From NCBI GenBank assembly GCA_023213395.1, contig CM041465.1, positions 55,311,741-55,375,740 of the forward strand: a DNA stretch of 64,000 bases. Reading direction: 5' to 3'. Shown one piece after another: positions 36,147 to 46,689 of this stretch. The stretch comes from Cycas panzhihuaensis. Taxonomy: Eukaryota; Cycadophyta. The notes under the pieces are model-generated. The model saw only the letters and a program-made list of their open reading frames with translations, had not been told where the DNA came from and did no database searches. Within the stretch, counting starts at the first letter, position 1. Each line of letters starts with the position of its first letter. Made by a program: the position numbers and the translations under genes.

Positions 36147-38297
36147 CTACATCAACATTGAGTACAAAGACAACCCGAAGCAGTTTTCCCTCCTAAGGTG
36201 AGGGAAAGGGAGGCTGTCTAAAGGGGACTTCTCAGTCCCATCATACCCTTGGCATTTCCAAGGGACAGACTCAAGAGCTACTATGCCTAGCTCCTTGAGC
36301 ATCTGTATGAGCATAGCATTAACCGAGGAGCCATTATCTACAACGGTCCTCTTTATGATACAATCAGGAGTATCAATGGTAATGACGAACGGGTAATGTA
36401 AAAGCTTCTCCCGCTTGTTGGGAGATGGAAGATCTCTGGGATCAAAGGAGATGACAGGTGGTCCATGGGAGGTAGCACCTATCGCATGGATGGAAGCATC
36501 TTGTTGGCCAAGAGCTTCAAGAAGAAGAGCACGTTGCTCAGGGCAGCTTCTCAAGACGTCCATCAAGGACATTCCCGCAGCGACGGTGTAGAGCTCGTCA
36601 ACGATAGAAAAGGGCTTACCCTTCCCCGTGGGTTGGGTAAGGGCTCTCCTAAAGTTGAATCGACCGGGACGGACGGGAATAGTCTTGGGAAGCGCAGGAA
36701 TCTCTGGAGGAACGGCTTCCGGAAGAGGATCAAGGTAAGATGTGGATGAAGAGGCACCGGCTGCCTCTTTAGCGACTGAGACCAAGGTTAAGGCATATAA
36801 CGGGGTGGTCTCAAGCAATTGGACAACCTTCTTTCCCTTGTAGCGGGACCGCGAAGGTGATGGAGCACGGCGGTCAGGGGAGCGCGAAGGGGAAGATGAC
36901 CTTTGCACACCCTTCCCTCTACCATACGAAGGGTGAGAATCGGGGGACCTATCCCGATTCTGACTGTATCTTTGCTGAACATCGCGACCACGTTCCCCAT
37001 GTTTGGGGAACGGGTCTCTATGAATGGGCTGATCGAGGTTAGGCCTCGATGTCTGCCTAGGGGACGAGTCGCGAGGCGGGGCGTCGCGTGGGTGCTGTGC
37101 CCGGCAACGCGAATCGTCATGGAAACATTCTCCGTGGATGGAACACCACCTCTTCTCAAGGGGAGGATCGATCCTCCTTGCTTGAGAAGACTGGGTGTTG
37201 CCCCCTTTGGGGGGCATCGCACGAGAAGTCTGCTGGATAGGTTTATGGGAGGTTGGCGACGAAGGAGGTTGGAGTTTTAACTCCTTCATCGTGCGCTCAA
37301 ATGAGCGAATGGCAGAAGTAAGGGGATCTAGGGTCCTCTCAGTCGGATGAGGGGCGGACCTAGCGGGCTGCGAAGGTGTGGTCTCCTTCGCTGGAGGAGG
37401 CACCTCGCGACGTTGCGAGGGCTTGGGAGGTTTCTTGAGTCCCGCCTGGATCTCAATGGCCTCCAAAGCCAAACACCTCGAGATCGCGGAGTCACATGTG
37501 GTTGCCCCCATCTTGAGGACCTCCACGTACACCTCAGGACGAAGTGCATTGACAAACAGATCCCTCTTCAACTCCTCAGGCAATGTGGCCTTGGTGGAAT
37601 GAAGAAGGTCGTGAAAACGTCGCACAAAGTCACGATTCATCTCATCGTGACCTTGTTTGAGCGACAGAAGCACCTTCATTCCGCTTTCGAATGGACGGGC
37701 TACGTCAAAGTAGTTGACGAACTCGTCCACTAGCTGCTGGAATGAGGAAATCGAATGGGCAGGAAGGCGGTAGAACCACTTGAGGGCGTCGCCCTGCAAG
37801 GATCGAGGGAAGAGCTTCATCAAGATATGGTCGTAGGCCCAATAGTCGATGCACGCCATGGAAAAGCTGCGCACATGTTCGGTTGGGTCTTGCGACGAAG
37901 TCCCATCAAATTTGGGGACTTTAGGAGGATGAGGCGGTAAGTTAGTCCTTAGCGCCTCAGCAGACAAGGCGTCGACCTATAGTCCACGAAAGGACGTGTC
38001 CTTGCACGGGCTAAAGGATCGACAACCGTCGAAGGGATGGATGGGGTGGCATACCCATCCCTCCTCGGAAAGAGGCCCTTGTTGGAAAGGGGTGCGTAGC
38101 AACTCGAAAGGAGGCGCTCCCTTGCCGACGGCAGCAGGAGTCGCTGGACGTCGGAAAGCAGAGGGTGAGGGACCGGGTTTGCCCATATGGTCCACCGTGG
38201 GTGGCGCGACCCCATATGGGTGCAACGGGTCCACTCCATAGATAGGGAGATGGTTTCCTTGCCCCGCCCAAGGTTGTGACGTGTAGCACTGGGGCAC
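36147..38297 (-). CDS. Gypsy-1 Gag-protease polyprotein, nearly open
   Basis: A 606-codon open stretch (36147-37967) continues in the same frame upstream to 38297 across a single TAG at 37977-37979. Order: proline-rich linker; capsid core (PKVPKFDGTSSQDPTEHV, GDALKWFYRLP, FDVARPFESGMK, NRDFVRRFHDLL); Pro/Ser/Arg-rich region; a Cys-X2-His-X4-His-X4-Cys knuckle (WCSIHGECFHDDSRC) as in Tat/Ogre gags; an RS-rich tract; then the aspartic protease site VVDNGSSVNAM, where the usual Asp-Thr-Gly is Asp-Asn-Gly. A frameshift ends it just after the protease motif. The N-terminal piece is at 38669-38974 in another frame. It would build the virus-like particle; no polymerase follows. Confidence 0.85.
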
Positions 38298-38668
38298 GTA
38301 AGAGAAGGACCACCAACCGGGTTACGGGCGTATGTAGGAGTGGGTCCTACATGGCTAGCGGCGCTAGTAGGGCCTCGAGGCCTACTAGGGAGCAGCGTGC
38401 GCCACGTTCGGCGGTGGCACGTGCGTTTGGTTTGAGCAAGGCATACTAACCCGAGTTGGGGAGCGGACACGCGGCGGTCCCGAAGGAGTGGGACCACTAG
38501 GCGGCGGCGCAACACTCGCCTTAGGGCGGGGTAGACCGCGGCATGGGGCGTGTGCGCAGTGGAAGCATCAATCGTCGTAGATGACGTGGGCATGGATGAG
38601 GAAGACACCACGTTGCGTAGCATTTAGTAAACCATCTAGGGGTGGTGGCGTGAATCGCTCGAAAGTAC

Positions 38669-38974
38669 TCATGAGCACCTCGGCGCGTCGGCGGGAGGGG
38701 TATCCTCATAGCCATACGAGGTCGAAGGGACTTCGAAAGTAGGGGATCCCTCAGGGCGCTCCTCGTAAGGCTCGCCGGTGGGGTGGCAGGTCTCACGAGT
38801 GGCCGGATCTTCCGCTGCATGAGTGGAAGGCTCAAAGTCTTCAGGGTGGAAATGGTCATCTGGGTAATAGATGGAATCCTCGCCCTCACGGGTGGATTCC
38901 GGAACGGACGAAGGGAACTCTTGAGTTCCTGAAGTCATGGCATGGTAGGCCCAATCGGACGGGTAACCTTCCAT
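38669..38974 (-). CDS. Gypsy-1 Gag N-terminal piece
   Basis: The ATG at 38974 opens MEGYPSDWAYHAMTSGTQEF, which matches the start of gypsy-2 gag (MEGYHSDWAYHTLVLGTQEF at 51167). It is acidic and Pro/Ser-rich. It runs 101 codons to a stop. The frame differs from that of the main gag piece, with about 370 bases between them whose frame shifts at least once. Either an old frameshift or sequencing indels in the GC-rich stretch explain this. Confidence 0.7.
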   Translation of the reverse strand: MEGYPSDWAYHAMTSGTQEFPSSVPESTREGEDSIYYPDDHFHPEDFEPSTHAAEDPATRETCHPTGEPYEERPEGSPTFEVPSTSYGYEDTPPADAPRCS

Positions 38975-39214
38975 TCTTAGAATCGGGGTTCGACGATGGA
39001 ATGAAACGCGACGATTGGTCTTCTAACAATGGCGGCAAACCCATGGCCAAGCGAGAACGTCGCATGCAACGCCTCGAGCGTTGTTAGAAAAGCGAAAAGG
39101 AAAGAAAGGAAAGCACGCAAACACGTTGGGGTTGCCCAACTCAAAACACGAATGCGAAACTACCTAAAGGCAAGAGCACCAACACGAAGGGGAAGCGGAT
39201 CTAGCTCCCTTACT

Positions 39215-39237
39215 GGCAGTCCCCAGTATGGTCGCTA
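39215..39237 (-). other. Primer binding site of gypsy-1
   Basis: The minus strand reads TAGCGACCATACTGGGGACT, one base after the 5' LTR edge. It resembles the TGGCGACTC...-type site of Tat/Ogre elements, generally assigned to tRNA-Arg. Confidence 0.75.
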
Positions 39238-39238
39238 G

Positions 39239-41745
39239 TGAAATGCTCTCATGGGCAATGATCCAACGCTAGCGGGAAGGGCATAGAAACAATATGCTAA
39301 GCGGGCTAACTAGCGAGGATCATACCTCGCAGGGGCGTCCGTCTTGTGGGAGGCGAGTGCGGGGCTGCAAGGTGCCTGGTTGCTTCCAGGTCGCCGTGTG
39401 AGACGTGGCCTTCCTACCCTTCGGATGGCCGGGAAGGGAAAAGAACCTCGGCGTCGCGGCTTCTCAAGGCAATGAGAAGGCGGCGAGGGGCAATCGACAA
39501 ACGTGTCACGAGTAAGGGGTAAGTGTGGCTAAGGGGTATAGGTAAATGGGACCTACACTACTATGTCATGCAATGTAATAAAGAAGTACGAGAAAGCAAA
39601 TGTAAAGTAAACGATTTGTTTTTTTCTTTCTTTCCCTTATGTTCCTTTACAGATCAAAGTAAATGCAACGAAGCGTAAAAACACAAAGTAAACACGAAGA
39701 CACGCGGAAATACACGGACACGAGTCCGAGCAGGAATCTGAGGTTTCCCTCCTCGGTCGCGCTCCTTCCCTCCGTCTTCCGCACATGCAACGTCGATCGA
39801 AGACAATGAATGGGGTTCACTTACCTCCCCGAGAGCATGCAAGGACTAAATAAACTAAAAGAACGGAAAGTGAAGCTCAAAACAAGAAGGGGGAAGAATC
39901 TGAGTGAGAGCCGGCCCAAGCAGGTTGATCTCGCGCGCCACTCCCTCTTAAGCGACCCTGCGTACAAATAGAAAGAACGCTCTCCTCTCGGGAGAGAGGC
40001 TACCAAAACCGACGAGATATATGTATATGTATACGCTGAAAATGAAATCAACTAGGCTAGCCAGACGTAGTTAAGCACCCACATATAATGGAAAGGAAAC
40101 AAAGCCGCGCGACACATATGCGGGCCGTCATACACCATAAAATGCACCAAATGGGATTGAGTGTAGCCTCGGGATGGCTAACTCACCCACGAGAGGTCTC
40201 CACAGGGTATAGGGAAACAATGCTAGCATGCAACAAGATGGGTCGTGGGATAACAAATGGCCTACGCCAATGAGGAAACTCAAGCCAACCCTCCAAGGTT
40301 TCTCTAGCCCCGTCTCCTAAGAAAGCGCAGGTGATAAAGGGAGAGAGGATAAGGGGCCGGAACCCTTGGGAGAAGGACGGCAATGGGGACGGAACCCCGC
40401 CTATCTCCCTCAAATCCTCGTAAAAGCCCTTTATGCTTAGCTTAGAAAATGGCAAAAGAGGGAACTCGGTGGGAGAGGATGAGTTTTAGGAAATCACAAG
40501 AAAAATCGCCTAACCTAGGGCGGCTCTAGTAAGCCACAACTACTAAGGTTATATGCATCAAACGGCCAAAAGAAACTCAAAGGAAGTGCATGCAAACAAG
40601 AGGAAAGAATTTGCAAGCAACTCAATGGAAAAAATAAGCAAAAAAGCACTAATAGAGCCAATAAATACCTTGAATGGAGAAGAATGAGTGCATGTAGGCA
40701 CTTAGCAACTTGGAGCAGCAGCCCAAGCAATGTCTAAGAGGTGGTGTTGAATGTCCTTTGCAAGAGAGTAGAAGAGTAGAGCTTCATGCAAGTTGAGAGC
40801 TTGAAGATGGGTCTTTGAAGTGGTCTTTTGGTGAAGAAAACCTCTTGAAGCTTTGGGTATTTGTGGAGAGGAGTGGTGCTTGTGATGGAGCTCCGTAGGG
40901 GGCAGCAATGGCCCTGCAACTCCAGCTGGTATTGGCCCACTTCACCTCTGTCCCACTGCTGTAGAAGAAGTTCTCTTGTTCACTATTTCTTTGCCTTGTC
41001 TCTTTGTGGAGAAGTTGCTCTAGAAAACTTGAAAAATGAAGTGAAGAATCATCAAAATGAGTGAAAAAAAGGCCTTTATGCCTTGGGCATAGCAAGTGAA
41101 CGTTGGGGGCCCTCGGGCGCCTCCAACCGTCCGGAGCCACGCGGTTCGTGAAAAACGCGGCCAGCATCGTGGTTTCTTTTTAAATTTTGAGCAGTGCATG
41201 GCAAACTTCGCGGTACCGCAAAAAGTCCGTGAATCGCTTAGTTTACCTAAAAAAAAAAAAAAAGAAGAAAATGCAACATGAAAGTCATAAAAATCGGTTT
41301 TAGGGTAAGAACAGGGCTAAGCACGAAATACATCAAGCGGGGAAGGCCCAGGCAGTGGGTAAGTACTCAAAATGGTGCAAAGAGCCCTAACTAAGGGTTA
41401 AACCAGGCTTAGGAAGGGTTTGCAACATAAGTGGCACGTGGTAACACGAATAAACAAGCTGGCAAAAGCATCCCGAAAGACCATGGAGACATCGTGAGTG
41501 GTCAGACGCCATACGAGGTGTCGCATCCGCTTATGGATGCCCCCGCTGTGAGTCGTCATAGGCTAAGAGGTGCCGTTAGGCACATGCATTATGAACAGGC
41601 AATCAAACAAATGCATGTAGGCAGGCACATGTCAATCAAACTATTCTAAATTCCCTTAGCAACCATTAGTAAGAAAAGTAAGGACATATACCTGCACAAA
41701 CCTGTGTCGATGCGTCCCGAGTCCATTCCCACTAGCTGGGAAACA
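39239..41745 (-). repeat. 5' LTR of gypsy-1
   Basis: 2507 bases, starting on the minus strand TGTTTCCCAGCTAGTGGG and ending GCATTTCA. It contains the GGTACC-core motif near 41206-41222. The left LTR lacks this motif because of a small deletion and rearrangement near 33930-33960. Confidence 0.95.
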
Positions 41746-41750
41746 GAGAC
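41746..41750. other. Target site duplication of gypsy-1, right
   Basis: GAGAC directly after the LTR. The copia-3 leader resumes here. Confidence 0.9.
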
Positions 41751-42023
41751 CATGCATCATCCTTATGTAGAGCCGTCTTTGTATTGGAGCACTTGTTTTT
41801 TAGTCATTTTGAGTGTCATGTGTGACATTTAATGACTATTTAAGGTCATTTGTTAATAGATAAGGGGAGAAAAATAATCGATGACTCACGTAACGTGGGT
41901 ATAATTCATGTTAGGACCCTTTGGAAGTGTGCTCGTGAAGCAGAGGAGGTCATAAGGGTGCATTTTTGTCCTTAATACATTCGTTTGGTGTTGTATACTT
42001 CATATTGTAGCCAGATATTCGAG

Positions 42024-42848
42024 ATGGAGAAGCTTCTGCGTAAGGTTATCTTTAACGGTAACAATTTTAGTGAATGGAAGACTAATATGGAGCTTATTTT
42101 GATGGTGAACCAACTCTGGGGAATTACCAAGGCGAAGCTTGATTCAGTCCCACTTAACCATAAGGAGTGTATCAAACTTGAAGAGAAGCAATATATGGCC
42201 GTTGGATTACTAAAACTCTGACTGGTGCTAGACCAGAGGGCTCTAGTTCACAATCTAGATGACCCAGCCATGATTTAGACGAAGTTGTGTGATACGTTTG
42301 AGAAGAAGAAGATGAATAAACGTCTTGCTTTAATATTGAAACTACTCAATTCAAAATTCAAAGATGAGAACAATATCAGCTCCTACCTGAATAAAATAAC
42401 TGACTTAAAGAACAAGCTAGAAGAGTTAAAGCAGAACTCGATTAATGATGCACTCTTGTTTGCGATAATCATGTCGAAGCTGCCAGTTGTGTTCGCCACA
42501 TTCCAGACCATTTACGGTAGAGATGAATTGATGGAGGTAGAAACTTTTAATGAGTTCAAAAACCTAATTCTAGCAGAGGATGCTAAGCTCAAACATCATG
42601 GTTTACTTGGAGGTTTTGGTTCAAGTTAGGCCTTAACCATAGAAATGCAGAGGAGGGAGGCCCCTAAGGAGGAGAAGATCACACAAAGGTCTGGAGAAAG
42701 CTCTCAAGATAAGAAGAAGTTTAATGGAAAGTGCAATTACTACAAGAAGGATGGTCACCATGTGAAGAACTGTTGGTTCAAACATCATGACAAGCGCAAA
42801 GGTAATCGTGATGATAAAGGAAAGAGTGTTGTTGTTTATTGTGTCTGA
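42024..42848 (+). pseudogene. Copia-3 gag
   Basis: The ATG at 42024 opens MEKLLRKVIFNGNNFSEWK, a usual copia gag start (FxGxNFxxWK). It continues with a stop at 42219, a second stop near 42276 (position of a usual Trp), then an open core 42285-42629 (LNSKFKDENNISSYLNKITD, LPVVFATFQTIYG) and, after a stop, the knuckle CNYYKKDGHHVKNC, in which the second Cys is now Tyr. Length and order are normal for copia. Four stops disable it. Confidence 0.85.
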
Positions 42849-44350
42849 GCACAGACCTTGTCAGCCGAATTAGATCAGAGAGACTATTGGGTACCAGATT
42901 TTGGAGCGTAGAAGAACATCTCTTACCAGAGATGAAACTTTGATATGTTAAATGCAAATCAAAGTGGTGCTCAGATCATTCTTGGAGATGCTCACGTGTT
43001 GCCGATAGATGGTATCGGTGACGTTTCCATTGCAAGAGGAAAGTTTTCCAGGGTATATTATGTACCCAAGATGTAGTTAAACCTTCTGTCTACTCAGGAG
43101 ATCTGCAAACAAGGTATGAAAGTGGAGCTCTATGATGATAAGTGCCTAATAAAGGACCCAAAATAGAACTTTGTTGTCATAGCTATCAGGAAAGTCAGGG
43201 ACAACTTCTGGGTATTTGAAAAGTTTCAATCTCAGAAGAAGTTCTATGCCTTTGTTGCCAATGCAGATGATGAAAGTAAATTGTGGCACAATTGCCTTAG
43301 GCACCTTAATTACAAGAGTATTACACTATTGAAGAGGTTGAAGATGGTGGAAGGACTGACGTCGGTTACCTGCTTGGGTGGTGTATGCGAAGGACGCATG
43401 TATGGAAAGCATCATCGCTATACTTTGCTTGGGATAATGCCTGGAGAGCCAAGGAGAAGCTAGAGCTTGTGCACTTAGACATTATAGGACCACTCCCAAA
43501 CCTTTCGATATCAGGAGCTCCATATATACTTGTGTTTATAGATGATTACACTAAGAAGGCCTGGGTTTATTTTCTCAAGAATAAGTTAGACGTATTTGAT
43601 CACTTCCATGAGTGGAAAGCGATGGTTGAAAATGAAAGTGATAAGAAAATAAAAACTTTACGAAGTGATAATGGTAAGGAATATGATAATAATACATTCA
43701 ATTAGTTCTATCATAACCATGGTATAAAGCAGGAGTTTACAGTCCCATATACCCCATAATAGAATGGAGTTGCTGAAAGAAAGAACTGTACCATGATAGA
43801 GATGGCGAGATATATAGTGCATGCTAAAAACCTTCCACCAAAGTTTTGGGTAGAAGCTGTGGCAACTACTGCTTATATTTTAAATTAGGTACCCACTCAG
43901 GTAGTTCGTAGCATGACCCCCAAAGAGAAATAGACTGGTAGGAAGCCTACCATTAGCCTTTTGAGAACGTTTGGGTGTATAGCATATACCCACATCCCTG
44001 ATGATACCTGCAAGAAGTTGGATCAGAAGAGTCTAAAGTGCATATTCACGGGGTATTGCATGGAGAACAAAGCCTACAAACTATGGAATCCACATCATCA
44101 TTTGGTATCAGAGCATTGTGGCTCCATATTCTTTCCATCACACAGGGGAAGAAGATTGTGGTTAGTCGAGATGTTAAATTTGACGAATCATCGACGTATC
44201 ATGATGAAAGAGCATCAGCGGAACCTTTTTACCCTCTCCTTCTCCCATTCCCAAATTCTTCAAGCGAAGAGGATGATGAGCCAGTCACTGTAGCACCTGA
44301 GGAAGCAGGACCAAGTGGGACGCGTAATAGTGAGGAACCACCATAAGTAG
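42849..44350 (+). pseudogene. Copia-3 protease, pre-integrase and integrase
   Basis: The protease site survives as YWVPDFGA followed by a stop (usual Asp-Ser-Gly-Ala-Ser damaged), then GDAHVLPIDGIGDV. The pre-integrase part is LWHNCLRHLNYKSITLLKRL with a damaged Cys pair. The integrase core is readable: HLDIIGPLPNLS (first Asp), LRSDNGKEYDN (second Asp), NGVAERKN (Glu), then ARYIVHAKNLPPKFWVEAV and FGCIAYTHIPD. Two adjacent stops sit before NGVAERKN, where the family has two glutamines. The C-terminal domain runs to about 44340. Confidence 0.85.
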
Positions 44351-44479
44351 AAGTACACCTAACAATGGGTCCTTCTATACCTTTATGGGCAAGGAAAACT
44401 CTTGAAGGTTCTGTTGTGGTGATGTAAACTGATGATAGACAAACCAGAAGTCAACATGCCAGTTGAACTCTATTGGTCG

Positions 44480-46065
44480 ACACTAATGACTCCAGTGATC
44501 CTGAATCGTTTGCTGAAGCGAAAGGAGATCCAAGATAGAGAGCTGCAATGGAGGAAGAATATGATTCTCTGATAAAGAATGATGTACGGGATTTAGTTCC
44601 ACTACCTCTGTCGAAGAATCTTGTTGGATGCAAGTGGGTCTATAAGACAAAGTTCTGCTTAGATAGAGAGGTGGACAAGTACAAGGCCAGACTTGTTGCC
44701 TAGGGATTCAAGCAGAAAGAAGGGATTGACTATGAGGAGACATTTGCACCAGTCTCCAGAATGACAACGGTCTACTTACACATTTCCTTAGCAGCTGCAT
44801 TAGATTGGGAGTTACACCAGATGGATGTTAAGTCTGCATTCCTTAATGGGGATCTAAAGGAGGAGATATACATGTCACAGCCTCTCAGATTCATTAAGGA
44901 TGGCTAAGAGCATCTTGTTTTCCATTTGAAGAAATCAATCTATGTCCTGAAACAAGCACCCCGTGCTTGGTATGAGAAGATGGATGCCAAGTTGAAAGTT
45001 GAAGGTTTTGAAATTTTAGAACTTGACCTAAACCTATATGTGAAAAGAAGAGGGACTTCCATGGTTACTTATGTGGTGTATGTGGATGATCTAATCATTG
45101 GTGGTAATCGTAGCAAGGCTATAGCCAAAGTCAAATCCAATTTGGGAGCTTCATTTGACATGACAGATATTGGGAAACTTCACTATTTCTTGGGCATTCA
45201 GATAAGGCAGATGGAAGATAGGATTGTGTTGTTGTAATCACAGTATATGAAGAACTTACTAGAGAGATTTGGGATGCAGCACTACAAACCTGTTGTAACA
45301 CCATGTGTCAAAGACACAAGATTGCAGAAGGATATGGCCCAACCTTCTGTAGATGGCATAAAGTATCGTTAGTTGGTAGGGAGTCTCATTTATTTGACTC
45401 ATACCAGGCCAGATATTGCATACGCTATTGGATTGGTTTCTCACTACATGCATAATCCACGGAAGCCTCATTTGGTGGTAATAAAGCAGATTTTGAAATA
45501 TCTAAAGGGGACAATCAATTTTGGTCTTAAATATCGCAGAGGTAAGAAGATTAGGTTGCATGGCTACACAGATGCTGATTGGGGAGGAGATTTTGATGAT
45601 CAGAAGTCCATAGCTGGATACCTATTTAGTATTGGCAATGGATTTATTTCGTGGTAGTTGAAGAAGTAGCAGACAGTGGCACTATCTTCTACAGAAGCAG
45701 AATATCAAGGACTTAGTGCTGGTATAAAAGAAGCAGTATGGTTGCAAGGTCTCTTAGAATTTCTTGGCATTTCTAATGGACATCTGATTCTCTTTATTGA
45801 TAATCAAAGTACCATTCGTCTCTCGAAGAATCCAGAGTTTCATGCACGTACAAAGCATATTGAGATTCAGCACCATTACATACGTGAGCTGATCAAGTCA
45901 GGAAAACTGCAGGTTTACTATTGTCTGAGTGAATTACAACTTGCAGACATGTTTACCAAGCCACTCACTGAAGACCAATTCACGAAGATGCGTACCAGAT
46001 TAGGACTCACCGATGTTATCCTTGAGGGGGGATGTATCAACAAGGATAAAGAAGCTACAAGATAG
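44480..46065 (+). pseudogene. Copia-3 reverse transcriptase and RNase H
   Basis: RT begins RAAMEEEYDSLIKNDVRDLV after a TAG at a usual Trp, then GCKWVYKTKF, YKARLVA-stop-GFKQKEG, METFAPVSRMTT-like text, QMDVKSAFLNGDLKEEIYM, LKQAPRAWYEKMD and the catalytic YVVYVDDLIIGG with both Asp residues present. After YFLGIQI come stops, LVGSLIYLTHTRPDIAYAIG, and RNase H with YTDADWGGDFDDQKS, LSSTEAEYQGL, FIDNQSTIRLSKNP and KHIEIQHHYIREL, so the Asp-Glu-Asp acid set is visible. It ends with ADMFTKPL and a natural stop at 46065. About six stops lie inside. Confidence 0.9.
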
Positions 46066-46120
46066 TCCCAGCCTTCATGATAACTCAACTTCTACACATT
46101 GCAGGTTCCCCACATTCACA

Positions 46121-46131
46121 TTAAGGGGGGA
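46121..46131 (+). other. Polypurine tract of copia-3
   Basis: TTAAGGGGGGA directly before the 3' LTR start TGTTAGCG. Confidence 0.9.
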
Positions 46132-46488
46132 TGTTAGCGTGGCAGTTAATTATTAAGCCACTTAATTAATGTTAATGTGGTTTAATTATGTGAAAAGGTG
46201 TGAGCGAAAAGGTGCGATTTATTTGGAGGGTCACAACCCTAAACGGGTGACACCTCTTAGAGAATATATATGCCATGAGGCCTTGTGTATTCATCATCCA
46301 AGTTCATTGTGTAATAATCAATGATCCCTTGAGGATCCTTTTGTGGTAGGTTTTTTCCTGAAAGGGTTTCCCACGTATATCCTGTGTTCTGTGCATCTAT
46401 TTTCTGTATTTTCAATTTGTTGATTGTTGTGTATGGTTAAAGATCCTATGGTTGAGAACATCTGTGTATGATTTCATGTTCTCGAACA
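46132..46488 (+). repeat. 3' LTR of copia-3
   Basis: 357 bases, starting TGTTAGCG and ending CTCGAACA, followed by the duplication ATCAT. Confidence 0.95.
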
Positions 46489-46689
46489 ATCATGAAAGGG
46501 AAATTTGGTACCATAGTTATCACTCATCAGTAGGTGATAGCATAATAATACATCCATCATCATTTAACATATATCATCAATAAAATAAATACAACATTTT
46601 ATTAAAACATGGCCTAATACATATAAAATGAACTTAAATAAATCATTTTCATATGAAACATACAAGGAACCTATTAAAAGTGATAAAGA

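Larger units (their letters stand above)
31998..41745 (-). mobile_element. Gypsy-1: internally deleted Tat-like gypsy element nested in copia-3
   Basis: The LTRs 31998-34469 (3') and 39239-41745 (5') flank a 4.8-kb interior with a perfect GAGAC duplication outside. The minus strand starts TGTTTCCCAGC, like the gypsy-2 LTRs. The interior keeps the Arg-type primer site, gag and protease, then jumps to the sequence that follows integrase in gypsy-2, and then to the last part of the second RNase H. Reverse transcriptase, first RNase H, integrase and the antisense accessory gene are all missing. It must have moved using proteins from a fuller relative. Its GC content is clearly higher than that of the surrounding copia-3. 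Confidence 0.95.
30390..46488 (+). mobile_element. Copia-3: plus-strand Ty1-copia retrotransposon carrying gypsy-1
   Basis: Two LTRs of exactly 357 bases (30390-30746, 46132-46488) flanked by a perfect 5-base duplication ATCAT (30385-30389, 46489-46493). A primer site and a purine tract lie on the correct inner sides. Gag, protease, integrase, reverse transcriptase and RNase H follow in copia order. Removing the 9.75-kb gypsy-1 and one GAGAC leaves about 6.3 kb, a normal copia length. The LTRs differ at about 29 of 357 positions by eye (some 8%), nearly all transitions. About 20 stops in the coding part show it has been inactive for long. Confidence 0.95.

Noticed and set aside
36465-37733. 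Plus-strand open frames of up to 128 codons opposite the gypsy-1 gag
   Set aside because: They are antisense shadows of the GC-rich gag frame and are not preserved opposite the gypsy-2 gag.
37949-38623. 224-codon minus-strand open frame overlapping gypsy-1 gag
   Set aside because: It is arginine- and proline-rich text in another frame of the GC-rich gag linker. The frame continuous with the capsid is the one ending at 36147.
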